Shown here one piece after another: positions 54,090 through 63,139 of a stretch of 64,000 bases of DNA. The first letter of the stretch is position 1. The number at the start of each line of letters is the position of its first letter. Under the pieces are notes generated by a model. It was not told the origin of the DNA. It ran no database searches and saw nothing but the letters and a program-made list of their open reading frames with translations. A program made the position numbers and the translations under genes. This DNA comes from Roseivirga sp. (lineage in GTDB: Bacteria; Bacteroidota; Bacteroidia; Cytophagales; Cyclobacteriaceae): NCBI GenBank assembly GCA_021404565.1, contig JAAWWF010000032.1, forward strand, positions 53,046-117,045, read 5' to 3'.

Positions 54090-55180
54090 TGCGGCTCTTT
54101 CACAAAACCTGGCTTCTGGTAGTGATTATGCTCCTGATAGTGGCAGGGTCATGTACTTCCGGGAAGATGTTGATTTCAGCATCCGGACAATCTTCCTGTC
54201 TGAATAAGAATGGCTATTGGTATAAGGGTAAATGCTGGGCTGGTTTTGAAGAGCCTGGCATTGTTGCCACCAATGTAGATTCAGTAGTAAGTGCCCAAAT
54301 AAAGGCCATCGATCTTACTTATGTATCGATTAACAATGAACGATTTGCGATTGATTTTTTCTTCCCTCAACAAGAAGACAAGGAAACACTTCTGATCGTG
54401 TCTTTTGCCCAACTTGAAGAGAATATCATTCTCTCCTTTGATTCAAAATTGATGGAAAAGGGTGATTTTACCGCAGAGGCCAACTATCTGAAAGGGAATA
54501 TATTGGAGGCAGAAGATGATTTTCAGCCAACGGCTGTGGCGGCAGGCCAGCTTGATGTGTCTCTGACCGAGGATTTTGATGTGACAATCAAAGGCGTTCT
54601 CAATAATGAGAAGGGTAAGAAGTTTGAGGTTGAAATATTTGCCAATGAGGCTGTAATGGGAGCAGGTACCAGCAAATTGGAGGTAAGAGGAGAAGAAGCA
54701 TTTTTATCAGGTACACTTGGTACTATCACCTATCAACAGATAAGAGACATGCTTTCAAAGCACCCGGAAGTTCATACGATTGTGCTCGATCAGATTGATG
54801 GCTCGATCAATGATGATATCAATATGCACACAGGGCGAATTGTACGAGAAGCCGGCCTCAATACCAAAGTGCTTTCCCAAAGCCACATTGCTTCAGGGGG
54901 AGTGGATCTTTTTGCCTCAGGAGTAGAGCGTACAGTAACTAAAGGAGCGAAGTTGGGAGTACATTCCTGGGCGGGGGAAGATATCAAAGGAGATGAAATG
55001 CCACAGGATCATCCGGCACATCAATATCAACTGGCTTATTTTACCCAAATGCTGGGTTCTGTAAAGGGCCCTGCTTTCTACTTCTATACACTCAAATCGG
55101 CTCCAGCAGAAAGTATCTATTATATGACGAACGAGGAGATCAGGCAATGGAATCTTGCAACAGACTGGAGGATTAAATGA
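54089..55180 (+). CDS. ClpP-like serine protease lipoprotein (COG3904-like)
   Basis: This 363-residue lipoprotein has signal ending LIVAGSC (lipobox Cys near residue 22). Residues ~190-363 resemble the ClpP/crotonase fold of predicted periplasmic proteins: LGTITYQQIRDMLSKHPEVHTIVLDQIDGSINDD, nucleophile candidate Ser in SQSHIASGGVDLFASG and a His in GVHSWAG, then a C-terminal helical part. The N-terminal ~150 residues are a distinct strand-rich domain. It is the last gene of the four-gene operon and precedes a strong terminator. Protease activity is inferred from fold motifs. Confidence 0.75.
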   Translation: MRLFHKTWLLVVIMLLIVAGSCTSGKMLISASGQSSCLNKNGYWYKGKCWAGFEEPGIVATNVDSVVSAQIKAIDLTYVSINNERFAIDFFFPQQEDKETLLIVSFAQLEENIILSFDSKLMEKGDFTAEANYLKGNILEAEDDFQPTAVAAGQLDVSLTEDFDVTIKGVLNNEKGKKFEVEIFANEAVMGAGTSKLEVRGEEAFLSGTLGTITYQQIRDMLSKHPEVHTIVLDQIDGSINDDINMHTGRIVREAGLNTKVLSQSHIASGGVDLFASGVERTVTKGAKLGVHSWAGEDIKGDEMPQDHPAHQYQLAYFTQMLGSVKGPAFYFYTLKSAPAESIYYMTNEEIRQWNLATDWRIK

Positions 55181-55210
55181 TGCCCTTTAGTTGTTGCTGA
55201 ATTTGCACAA

Positions 55211-55240
55211 AGAAGCCGCTTCATGGGGAAGCGGCTTCTT
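55211..55240 (+). terminator. Strong terminator after the secreted protease operon
   Basis: A perfect 12-bp stem AGAAGCCGCTTC/GAAGCGGCTTCT (55211-55222, 55228-55239) with a five-base loop is followed by a T-rich tail (TTCTTTCTC). It lies between convergent genes. Confidence 0.88.
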
Positions 55241-55249
55241 TCTTTCTCT

Positions 55250-55732
55250 TTAATTCCCTTCTTTTTCTTTAAAATAGCCCTTGTACCGGGGGGCATTACG
55301 AAGCGACTCCACCGAATACACGGGGAAATCCATTTGCTTCACAATCTTGCCATTTTCAAACTTAAAGTAGACCAGAAAGGGAAGCCTGCCTTTTTCTGTA
55401 GTATCATAGCTGGACCCCCGGATGATCACAGAACCTTCTTTTTCATCCACTGCTGCCGTATGTATTTTCAGGTCAGCAGTGCTGCCGGCCTGAAACATAG
55501 GCGCGAAAAACTCTCGGATGGTAGCCCTTGAAAAACGATCATCTGAGCCGAAGTTAGGATCGATATAACGTACAGTATCTGCATAAAGCACGATGATCTT
55601 ATCCAGGTCCAATTCCTCAATGGATGAGCGAATTTGCTCTGCCTTCTTTCTTAAACTTTGCGCCTGTGCAATGTTGACCGTGGTGATAAAGACCGTACCG
55701 ATGATCACCAAGATTTTAAGTTTCTTCCTCAT
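55250..55732 (-). CDS. Secreted NTF2/SnoaL-like protein
   Basis: About 160 residues from ATG 55732 (MRKKLKILVIIGTVFITTVNIAQAQ signal peptide; the frame opens at 55756). The mature part has the NTF2-like pattern of a long N-terminal helix (LRKKAEQIRSSIEELDLDKIIVLY) and strands YADTVRYIDPNFGS ... YDTTEKGRLPFLVYFKFENGKIVKQMDFP. Such proteins are small binding domains or SnoaL-type enzymes; the active site is not clear here. It converges on the protease operon and is divergent from the ATP-grasp gene. Confidence 0.75.
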   Translation of the reverse strand: MRKKLKILVIIGTVFITTVNIAQAQSLRKKAEQIRSSIEELDLDKIIVLYADTVRYIDPNFGSDDRFSRATIREFFAPMFQAGSTADLKIHTAAVDEKEGSVIIRGSSYDTTEKGRLPFLVYFKFENGKIVKQMDFPVYSVESLRNAPRYKGYFKEKEGN

Positions 55733-55814
55733 GTTTTTTCTGGCAAGAAGTGGCATTCCTTGCTGCCAAGCGTCTGTTTGAATGCAGGCGGACTTAAAAC
55801 CAGAAAGAATTTCA

Positions 55815-55839
55815 CTTTTATCAATCCGATTGATAAAAG
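55815..55839. promoter_or_regulatory. 11-bp palindrome between divergent NTF2-like and ATP-grasp genes
   Basis: CTTTTATCAAT (55815-55825), CCG and ATTGATAAAAG (55829-55839) form a perfect inverted repeat. It sits between divergent genes, 40 bp before the ATP-grasp ATG, where an operator would be expected. It is too short of T on the outward sides to be a terminator. Confidence 0.5.
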
Positions 55840-55878
55840 GTCAGGAGTTTTTGTGGGACATCTTATATTGAGCCAGAT

Positions 55879-57057
55879 ATGATGAAACAGCGGGTTGTGG
55901 TATTGGGAGGCGGAACCTTTCAGCTTGGGCTTATTACCGAGCTTAAAACGCTGGGCTTTGAAGTACATGTGGTAACCAATCGCTGTCAGGACAAAGGGTT
56001 TACCACGGCAGATCAGGGGCATGATTTTGCCTTTACTGATGTGGATCGGCTTATCGCGCTGATGCAAGAGCTGGGAGCAGTACAGGTACTTACCGCTGGT
56101 TCAGAGCTGGCGCTTACCGTCCTGGCCGAGGTTCAGGCTGCTCTGGGATTGCCAGGTAATTCAAGTGCATTTGTTATGCAGTTTCAGCACAAAGCTTCAT
56201 ACAAGACAAGCCTCAGACAGTCTTGTCCGGAATGTGTTCCTGAAACTTTTATTTATAGTGGTAAGGATTCCAAATTACTTAATTCATTCATTTCCTCCTT
56301 CAGACAAGGAGTTATAGTAAAGCCTGCCGTGGGTAGGGGGAGTAAATCTGTTGCCCATTGTCATACAACAGCCGAAATAATCAACCACCTCAGGAAGCAT
56401 CGGCTGCAAGAGGTAATCATCGAAGCTTACCTGGAAGGGCCTGAATACGGAGGTGACTTTTTAGTCCGGGATGGGCAATTGCTGGTAGAGTCTTGCACAC
56501 TGAAAGGGGTGAATGCCTGGTTAGTGCCTACAGTCCACCTGATGTTGGAAGAACTTCAGGATAATGTCCGGCACAGAGCCTTTTTTGAGAAGATTATCCG
56601 TCATTTGAGACTGCCGGATGGTGTCTACAATGCTGATATAATAGATTGTGACGGACAACTGAAGCTGATTGATCTTTCACCCAGAATTGGCGGCAATTGT
56701 ATTCCCGATTTGGTGAAGATGAGCAGGGGGATAAGTGAATGGCAGTTTATGACTGACCTGCTGCTTAACAAAAATATGACCCCATTCAATACGCACAAGT
56801 TTGTGCCGCATGGTGTGTATATGATTGGGGCTACCGGGGATGGAGAAATCCAATCTCTGGTGACAGATCAGCATCCTTTTGGCGAATCTGTCATCGATCT
56901 TTTTTGGCGTGTATCGGTTACCGAAACTGTGGCCGCTTTTACAGAAGGGGCCAGGCATCTTGGTTATGTTATGTATAAGGCAAAGACTGATGCCGAACTA
57001 TTGACTCTTAGAGAGAGAATAGAAGGTTTTGAATGGTTCACCTGGTTTGAGAGTTAG
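55879..57057 (+). CDS. ATP-grasp ligase
   Basis: This 392-residue protein has the carbamoyl-phosphate-synthase-like layout: N-terminal Rossmann segment (VVVLGGGTFQLGLITELKTLGFE), ATP-grasp A and B subdomains with VIVKPAVGRGSKSV and EVIIEAYLEGPEYGGDFLV, and the metal-binding end VYNADIIDCDGQLKLIDLSPRIGGN. The usual Glu/Asn of ExN is changed to DLSPR. Such enzymes join an amine to an acyl phosphate (peptide, amino-acid or glycan amide bonds). With the decarboxylase and the GNAT-like gene, an amino-acid ligase role is plausible but unproven. Confidence 0.85.
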   Translation: MMKQRVVVLGGGTFQLGLITELKTLGFEVHVVTNRCQDKGFTTADQGHDFAFTDVDRLIALMQELGAVQVLTAGSELALTVLAEVQAALGLPGNSSAFVMQFQHKASYKTSLRQSCPECVPETFIYSGKDSKLLNSFISSFRQGVIVKPAVGRGSKSVAHCHTTAEIINHLRKHRLQEVIIEAYLEGPEYGGDFLVRDGQLLVESCTLKGVNAWLVPTVHLMLEELQDNVRHRAFFEKIIRHLRLPDGVYNADIIDCDGQLKLIDLSPRIGGNCIPDLVKMSRGISEWQFMTDLLLNKNMTPFNTHKFVPHGVYMIGATGDGEIQSLVTDQHPFGESVIDLFWRVSVTETVAAFTEGARHLGYVMYKAKTDAELLTLRERIEGFEWFTWFES

Positions 57058-57140
57058 AATTTTGCATCGGAACTCTTGAATCTTTGCCGGGATTTTGGAA
57101 AGAATCGTACTAAGTGTACCCCCTCAATGGGAGAAATGCT

Positions 57141-57171
57141 GTTGTATGGAATCAATTATGAAATATCTTTA
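57141..57171 (+). promoter_or_regulatory. Candidate promoter of the decarboxylase gene
   Basis: GTTG (57141-57144), a 19-nt spacer and TATCTTTA (57164-57171, one mismatch to TAnnTTTG) precede the ATG at 57259, with a leader of about 80 nt. It suggests that the gene is not only read from the ATP-grasp promoter. Confidence 0.4.
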
Positions 57172-57258
57172 TCCCCTGAAAGATAGCCAATCTGTAGTCT
57201 GCCATTTGTAGACTCACACCCAATCAGGAATTTTGAATCATAACTTGTTATTCATTAT

Positions 57259-58362
57259 ATGACCCGGCAAGCACTTCTGCAACTGGCAGAGAAGAGTGGA
57301 ACTGGCTATTACTTTTTTGAGAAAAGCAGCCTCCGACAAAACATAGCAGAAATCAGAGAGGCATTTGGTGTTAATCTGGAACTCTGTTATTCCATTAAGG
57401 CTAATTACTATCCCGGTATCTTGGATGAGATTCTGTATAGTGGATTGAGCTTTGACTGCGCCTCGATAATGGAGCTGGAAATGCTTTTGCAAAGGCAAGT
57501 ACCCGCTGACCACATCTGGGTGAATACCCCTTTTTTAACCGATGAACTTCTTAAATTTTGTGCAGACCAGGATGTCATGATAGTCGCGGATAGCCTGGAA
57601 CAGCTCAGGTTGCTGGCACAGACAGAGCGCATTGTCCATATAGGTTTGCGGTTGAACTTCCCCTCTTTAGATTCCTCGCGATTTGGCATAGCACTCACTG
57701 ATGAGACCTTAAAGGAGCTACATGGGATATTGAAAAACGCTCAATGCAACCTCAGGATGTTGCATACGCACTTCTCCGGAACGTTGCGAAGTGCTGAAGC
57801 CTTTGGCAAGAGAGTGAGCAAACTGACCCAGGCCTACACAGAATCTTTTTCTGATTACCCTATTGAGCTTTTAAACGTGGGTGGTGGACTGGCCGGAGCA
57901 ATGCCTGTTTCGTTGGCGGCTCAATTCGATTATACCATTCCTACCTGGAGAGAATACGCCAGAGCTGCACAGCCAATGGGTTTGAGTGAGCTACCAGCCT
58001 CTGTCAGGTTGGCACTGGAGCCCGGAATGGCCCTGGTTTCGAATACCTTTGGCTTTTTAGCAGAAGTCATGAGCATGAAGGAGATTGCCGGTCGCTCTAT
58101 TGCCCTGCTCAATACGACTAACCTCTTTTTGAAACCCAGCGGACATCAAAAACAGCTGCCCTTTCATGTGATTAAGCGATCTCAGTCTAAGGAACGCAAC
58201 CACGAGCTGGTTGGCATCAGCTGTATGGAAAGTGACCTGCTGGGCCATTATGAGGGCTCTTTGAGTATAGGAGATTTGGTGGCTTTCGAAAATGTGGGCG
58301 CCTATACCCAGTCTTATCGCCCTGATTTCATTTTCGGAGCCCCTGACATCATTGAGGTATAG
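57259..58362 (+). CDS. PLP-dependent ODC/DAP-decarboxylase-fold enzyme
   Basis: This 367-residue fold-III decarboxylase has PLP lysine in CYSIKANYYP and the conserved SFDCASIMELEM region. HTHFSG, LNVGGGLAG and EPGMALV place the phosphate and the barrel. The active-site Cys lies in GISCMESDLL and the C-terminal tail is VGAYTQSYRPDFIFG. The family includes diaminopimelate, carboxynorspermidine and ornithine decarboxylases; the neighbours do not settle which. Because it sits in a cluster with ATP-grasp, GNAT and GT2 genes, it may make a decarboxylated amino-acid building block. It is convergent with the GNAT-like gene (3-nt gap). Confidence 0.85.
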   Translation: MTRQALLQLAEKSGTGYYFFEKSSLRQNIAEIREAFGVNLELCYSIKANYYPGILDEILYSGLSFDCASIMELEMLLQRQVPADHIWVNTPFLTDELLKFCADQDVMIVADSLEQLRLLAQTERIVHIGLRLNFPSLDSSRFGIALTDETLKELHGILKNAQCNLRMLHTHFSGTLRSAEAFGKRVSKLTQAYTESFSDYPIELLNVGGGLAGAMPVSLAAQFDYTIPTWREYARAAQPMGLSELPASVRLALEPGMALVSNTFGFLAEVMSMKEIAGRSIALLNTTNLFLKPSGHQKQLPFHVIKRSQSKERNHELVGISCMESDLLGHYEGSLSIGDLVAFENVGAYTQSYRPDFIFGAPDIIEV

Positions 58363-58365
58363 ATT

Positions 58366-59112
58366 TTAAAAATTATTGATATGGATGTTGAGCATGGCCC
58401 TGTATGGAACCATGTCTTCCCGCACATAGACCTTGTGTGCCACTGTATTTTGAATCTGTGCCGAAGTATAGCCCCAGTTGATACGCTGGCCAATGGCAAA
58501 ATTTTGAACAAAGCGCATCAGATCTACATAAAAACCCGGCTGCCTCGTGTCAGGGTCTACTCCGGCATAATGAGCGTAGCCCGTACCCTCAATATAAGTA
58601 TGCGCCATAAAACCCACATAACAGCCCTTATACCTCAGTAGATGACAGTAGTGGCCTGCTTGCCGTTCAGGTCTGAAGTTGGCGATATATCTGGCTAGTA
58701 GAGCAGCCTGTTTCCTGGGGTTGTAGTAGTCCTCCAATCCGGGATTCAGGAAATAAGACCCTGGGATTTCTGCAAAGCAATCCTGTACCAGCCGTAGAAG
58801 CTCGGGTTCGTTTTCATCGCATAAGGGGGCAATTACTGCATTGGTATGAAGCAGGGGTTTTATTTTCAGGCGTTTTACATTCACTCTGTACTCCTGGAGC
58901 ATACTCAGGATAAAAAAGGGCCTTTGCAGGCTATTGAGCTTATAGTAGAGCTCAGGATCGTTGGCATCTACATTCACCTTAAGCACATCATACTGGTCTT
59001 TTTCAAGGACTTCTTTCAGGAGGGAAGCGTCAATTTTTGATGTTGAGAGACGACCGATTCTCAGGCCCAGCAGCTGGCTTTCATAAGTGGAAAGTGAAAC
59101 AAGGCTATTCAT
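58366..59112 (-). CDS. GNAT-like acyltransferase
   Basis: About 248 residues from ATG 59112, which gives an 8-nt overlap with the GT2 gene (the frame opens at 59121). The C-terminal half looks like a GNAT acetyl-CoA domain (residues ~90-248): RLVQDCFAEIPGSYFLNPG, CHLLRYKGCYVGFMAHTYIEG, YAHYAGVDPDTRQPGFYVDLMRFVQNFA and NWGYTSAQIQNTVAHKVYVREDM. It is similar in layout to sugar-amine acetyltransferases such as WecD. The N-terminal ~85 residues form an additional alpha/beta piece. The typical Q/R-x-x-G-x-G/A loop is not clear. It is the last gene of the leftward operon. Confidence 0.6.
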   Translation of the reverse strand: MNSLVSLSTYESQLLGLRIGRLSTSKIDASLLKEVLEKDQYDVLKVNVDANDPELYYKLNSLQRPFFILSMLQEYRVNVKRLKIKPLLHTNAVIAPLCDENEPELLRLVQDCFAEIPGSYFLNPGLEDYYNPRKQAALLARYIANFRPERQAGHYCHLLRYKGCYVGFMAHTYIEGTGYAHYAGVDPDTRQPGFYVDLMRFVQNFAIGQRINWGYTSAQIQNTVAHKVYVREDMVPYRAMLNIHINNF

Positions 59113-60037
59113 ACGCCTCAAGTATCAGGTAAGGGGGCATGCCAAGCTGATGGATACGGATATGCCCTACATATTTGCCGACAATCATAATACTTAGAAG
59201 AAGAATGGCACCGACTCCCGGCAGCAGATAGAGTATAAGGTGATTGAGCCAATCAGTTGCGATACCAAGGAAGGGTATAGCAAATCCCGTCAGGGCAACG
59301 ATCATCAAAAGAATGGCAGGCCAGAGTACCCAGCTCAAAGGGTCTTTATTAAATACCATCAGCAGGTCGGTGAAGTGATTGAGTCGTTTTCTGAATGAAT
59401 ACCCGCTTTTTTTACCTGATGAATCAGGTTGATGGTCTACCTCTAACCGACCAACGAATCTTGGTGATAAGAGATGATTGGCCAGATGAATACTGCCGGA
59501 TTTCTGTCCATAATGGTTGACTGCTTTTTTGAGCATGGCGCTGAAAATTCGGAAGCTGGAAGAAATATTCCGGCCGTTAAGATGCCCCGATGGTCGCAAC
59601 CAGAACAGGAGTCTCACCAGAACTGTCGCCAGGAGATAACGCCTGGAATGCTGTTTTTTTCGGGCTATTCCCAATACCATCGGGTATTGATTCTCATGAT
59701 AAAACCGGATCATGTGGGGAATTTCGCTGGCCGGATATTGCAGGTCGTCATCAATGGTGATGATCACCTCACCTGCTGAACGATCTATGCCACAAAGTGT
59801 AGTCGCTGCCTGGCCAAAGTTGTTGCTAAGTCTGTAAATTTTCAGAAAGCTGTGCTTGGCTTTGAGCTGTTTTAACAGGGCCCAGGAGCCATCACTGCTA
59901 CAATCATCTACCAATATGATTTCAAATTTACCGATAGGCTCTATGAAGAGCGCAATGTCGTGTATAAGTCTTTCCAGCATATTGACAGCGTTAAAAACCG
60001 GAACCACGATAGAGTATTTGATCCCGGACTCAGTCAT
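59105..60037 (-). CDS. GT2 glycosyltransferase with two C-terminal membrane helices
   Basis: About 310 residues from ATG 60037, 8 nt inside the end of the desaturase gene (the frame opens at 60070). A GT-A domain (YSIVVPVFNAVNMLERLI; FEIILVDDCSSDGSW; VIITIDDDLQYP with DDD metal site) is followed by KPRFVGRLEVDHQPD-like residues and two helices at ~235-300 (WPAILLMIVALTGFAIPFL; LILYLLPGVGAILLLSIMIVGKYVG). Dolichyl- or polyprenyl-phosphate transferases have this form. It is the second GT2 of this type in the window (the other is at 1856-2839). Confidence 0.87.
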   Translation of the reverse strand: MTESGIKYSIVVPVFNAVNMLERLIHDIALFIEPIGKFEIILVDDCSSDGSWALLKQLKAKHSFLKIYRLSNNFGQAATTLCGIDRSAGEVIITIDDDLQYPASEIPHMIRFYHENQYPMVLGIARKKQHSRRYLLATVLVRLLFWLRPSGHLNGRNISSSFRIFSAMLKKAVNHYGQKSGSIHLANHLLSPRFVGRLEVDHQPDSSGKKSGYSFRKRLNHFTDLLMVFNKDPLSWVLWPAILLMIVALTGFAIPFLGIATDWLNHLILYLLPGVGAILLLSIMIVGKYVGHIRIHQLGMPPYLILEAYE

Positions 60038-60965
60038 AGGTGAGTTCTTTGAACAAGCCTGAAATGCCATAGGTTACCTGAGTATTTGCTGCATATACGG
60101 GCTCTTTAATCAGCATGCGGTGTAAGCTTTCAAGCCTGGCAAAATACACTTCAGGATAGATATGATGTTCTGTATGATAGTGCTTGTTATGTGGAAAGAA
60201 AAAGAACTTTTCTACCCGATTGAGCACCAGGCTTCGGGTTTGATACCCAACTGAATGAGGCAATCCGAAATGCTCAGAACATACCTGAAGCCTTACTACC
60301 AGTTGAAACCAGGTAACGTATGGGATGATCCAGAACAGAACATATTCCCACCAAAGATCAAAATAGACGAGGTTGCTAAAAAGCAGCAAATAATAACCTG
60401 TACGGAGAGCCTTGTAAAATGCATTCAGTACCGGAGCACTTATCGGGTTGATGGCTTTTGACTGCCTGCTCGACAATTTCTTAAAGGCATAGTAGAAAAA
60501 ATGAATACCTGAAAGGTCAAGTAATAACATACCATACCACAAGGCCTTTTTTTGAGGAAATTGATACTCTTTGTATTGACTGAGAGGAGCCTCTGTATCT
60601 CGTTCAGTTTTTAAATACTTGTGATGTTTAGCATGAACACTTCTGTATTTACGCATGCTCAAAAAGAGAGGCCATGCCAGGAAAAGCTCCGAGACCCATC
60701 GATTGAACCAACGGTTTTTAAACAGGTTGTTGTGGCCTGCTTCATGCATGAGAAAACCAAGAGCCATCATCCGCCCGCTGATGACCGGAATACTGAGCAG
60801 ATAGATTAGCCAACTGCCAGTATAAACAGACAGGCTGATGCAGCTTCCCACGATCAGCCAGTCACCCGCCACCGCAACAATGGAAGGCCAGTCATTTTTT
60901 CTCTCAAAACCTGAGAGATCGAGACAAATAAGTTTGCGGAGGTTTGAAAAATAGACATTAACCAT
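60030..60965 (-). CDS. Membrane fatty-acid desaturase
   Basis: About 311 residues from ATG 60965; the frame opens at a TTG at 60995. The three His boxes of integral membrane desaturases are present: HEAGHNN, HAKHHKY and HTEHHIYP. Several membrane helices surround them (LIVGSCISLSVYTGSWLIYLL; YYLLLFSNLVYFDLWW). Such enzymes use a diiron centre and O2 to introduce a double bond or hydroxyl into acyl chains at the membrane. It is the first gene of the leftward operon with GT2 and GNAT, so it may tailor an acyl chain on a lipid-linked product. Confidence 0.88.
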   Translation of the reverse strand: MVNVYFSNLRKLICLDLSGFERKNDWPSIVAVAGDWLIVGSCISLSVYTGSWLIYLLSIPVISGRMMALGFLMHEAGHNNLFKNRWFNRWVSELFLAWPLFLSMRKYRSVHAKHHKYLKTERDTEAPLSQYKEYQFPQKKALWYGMLLLDLSGIHFFYYAFKKLSSRQSKAINPISAPVLNAFYKALRTGYYLLLFSNLVYFDLWWEYVLFWIIPYVTWFQLVVRLQVCSEHFGLPHSVGYQTRSLVLNRVEKFFFFPHNKHYHTEHHIYPEVYFARLESLHRMLIKEPVYAANTQVTYGISGLFKELTYD

Positions 60966-61059
60966 AGCACCGAATACACAACAAGACAATAACAAGGAAA
61001 TGAGAATAGGGCGGATTGTTGGAGATTTTTGATGAGCGATGGATATGAATTAGTGAGGA

Positions 61060-61072
61060 TACACTTTGTGTA
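61060..61072. promoter_or_regulatory. TACAC-TTT-GTGTA palindrome upstream of the desaturase
   Basis: A 5-bp inverted repeat with a three-base centre lies ~95 bp upstream of the desaturase ATG. It could be an operator site, but it is short and no partner site was seen. Confidence 0.25.
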
Positions 61073-61238
61073 GATGAGCGCTGAATTTAGGGTACTGATA
61101 AGCGACCAAAAAGGGCTTTTGGACTTTGCCAGATCCATGAGGTGACGATTTCTTATCTAACTTCAAAAGATTGAAAAGTCTTTTGACAGCTCAAATCAGC
61201 CTGTTTTTCCCCTTAATCCTGATGTTGGTTTTACTAAA

Positions 61239-62933
61239 ATGGAATTCATTAAGCTTCCCGCTCTTCGTTATCAGTACCTGATACTGGCCCTCTGCACATT
61301 GGCGGCCTTTGGTGGCTCACTGAGCAATGGCTATGCCCTGGATGATGAGAATGTAACCACCGCAGTAAATGCTCGCGTGTCTGAGGGCCTGGCCGGCATT
61401 CCTGCCATTCTCACCGGAGTGTACGATAAGGCTGGCTTTGATGGTAATGATGGCTACGGCTATCGTCCCTTGCCGATGATCAGCTTTGCCATTGAAAAGC
61501 AGATTTTCGGTTTCAATCCTCAGCTTAGCCATTTAGTCAACCTGCTTTTATACTTGAGTCTGCTCTGTGTGCTGTTGAATTGCTTACGCTTATTATTGCA
61601 GGCGTACCCTTCTTGGATTCCCTTTTTAACGGCACTTCTTTTTGCCCTTCACCCCCTGCATACCGAGGTAGTCGATAGCCTTAAAAACCGGGAAGAACTG
61701 CTCGTGTCGCTCTTTGGATTCCTGGCACTGCTTCAGTTTATCCGTTTTGCAGAAGAACCAGCAAAAAAAAGATTGGTGATAGGCTTTTCAATGATGGCCC
61801 TTGGAGCCTTGTGCAAAGCTACGCTTGCTCCCTTTATGCTGGCCATACCATTGCTTTTGTGGTTTTTTGATAAGCTCGCCTTAAAGAAGTCGGTTGTGCT
61901 TGCGATTGCCCTATCCTCCTTCACGGCCCTGGTCTATTTTTTACCGGTTCAGCTCATGTCTATCGACCTGGGCAGAGAAACTTACTTTTTTGAGAACCCG
62001 CTCAGTTTCTTACCAGCCATCGACCGTTTGCCAACAGCTTTCAACTCCTTCCTTATCTACCTTAAACTACAATTGTTCCCATATCCTCTTTTGTCATACT
62101 ATGGCTATAACCAGATAGAAATTTTGAACTGGCAGAGTCCTCAGTTTTACCTGGCTTTGGCCTTGGTTACCGTTCTGATCATTTGCTTCTGTTATTCTGT
62201 AAAAAGAAATAAACTTTTTGCTATGGGGCTGATGCTCATGGTGCTCTTTATCTCTCCCTATCTCAACTTTCCCTTTGCTGTACCTGGTATGATTGCCGAG
62301 CGTTTTGCCTTCAATGCCATATTGGGGTTGGCTTTGATGTTTACCGGAATTATCCATCAAAACCCTTTTAAGGCTGCTGTCAGAACGGTCACCCCAAAGC
62401 TGAGGAATAGGCTGGTTCCCTTGCTCTTGCTTACGGTCATCACCTTTGTAGCGCTTGACATAAGACGGGCTCGCGAATGGGAAGACTTTTATACGCTTAT
62501 GAAGGCCGATGCGCGCAGGGCCCCGGACTCTTTTAAACTGAACATGATGTACGGAGATGTGACCCAGGTAAAGCTAAATGGGGTTGCTGACACCAGATAT
62601 AGGCAAGGCCTGATCGAAGAAGCTATCCGGGCCTACCAAAAGGCTATTTCGGTTTACCCCGACCATGCTGATGTGTATAACAACCTGGGGGTGGTATATA
62701 CCCTCAAGTCAGACTTTTCGAGGGCAATACCTAACCTGCTGCAGGCAGTGGAGCGAGGACAGGATAAGGCAGAGACGTATTTCAATATTGGTGCCTGTTA
62801 TGAGATGACAGGAAGAGTTTCGAAGGCAGTAACTTACTATCAAAGAGCACTGGCGAAAAACCCGGAGTATCTTCCTGCCAGAGAGCGCCTTCAGCTCTTA
62901 AGGCCCTCGTGGAAAACCAAATTAAGTAATTGA
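61239..62933 (+). CDS. TMTC-like polytopic membrane protein with C-terminal TPRs
   Basis: This 564-residue protein has about ten transmembrane helices in residues ~10-410. YRPLPMISFAIEKQIFG, HPLHTEVVDSLKNREELL and ICKAT-type segments (LGALCKATLAPFML) match the DUF1736/TMTC class, which in eukaryotes includes O-mannosyltransferases of the GT-C fold. Three TPRs follow at ~445-560 (EEAIRAYQKAISVYPDHADVYNNLGVVY; AIPNLLQAVERGQDKAETYFNIGACYEM; KAVTYYQRALAKNPEYLPARERL). A Dol-P- or polyprenyl-sugar-dependent glycosyltransfer role is likely by family only. Confidence 0.83.
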   Translation: MEFIKLPALRYQYLILALCTLAAFGGSLSNGYALDDENVTTAVNARVSEGLAGIPAILTGVYDKAGFDGNDGYGYRPLPMISFAIEKQIFGFNPQLSHLVNLLLYLSLLCVLLNCLRLLLQAYPSWIPFLTALLFALHPLHTEVVDSLKNREELLVSLFGFLALLQFIRFAEEPAKKRLVIGFSMMALGALCKATLAPFMLAIPLLLWFFDKLALKKSVVLAIALSSFTALVYFLPVQLMSIDLGRETYFFENPLSFLPAIDRLPTAFNSFLIYLKLQLFPYPLLSYYGYNQIEILNWQSPQFYLALALVTVLIICFCYSVKRNKLFAMGLMLMVLFISPYLNFPFAVPGMIAERFAFNAILGLALMFTGIIHQNPFKAAVRTVTPKLRNRLVPLLLLTVITFVALDIRRAREWEDFYTLMKADARRAPDSFKLNMMYGDVTQVKLNGVADTRYRQGLIEEAIRAYQKAISVYPDHADVYNNLGVVYTLKSDFSRAIPNLLQAVERGQDKAETYFNIGACYEMTGRVSKAVTYYQRALAKNPEYLPARERLQLLRPSWKTKLSN

Positions 62934-63139
62934 TATCGTTTTTGGTTTATCAAGTCATAACAGGCATTCATACTGCCAGGACCTACGCTCGCTAAGTCGG
63001 CTTTCCGGTTTCCCCACACTTTGCAAAATTGTTCTCTTAAGATGTTGAAAAGGTGTAGCAAAGCCTGAATAAGCTCACGATCAGATATGGGCTGACATCC
63101 ATTTTATTTACAGATATCCATGCCCTCAATTTACCTGCT

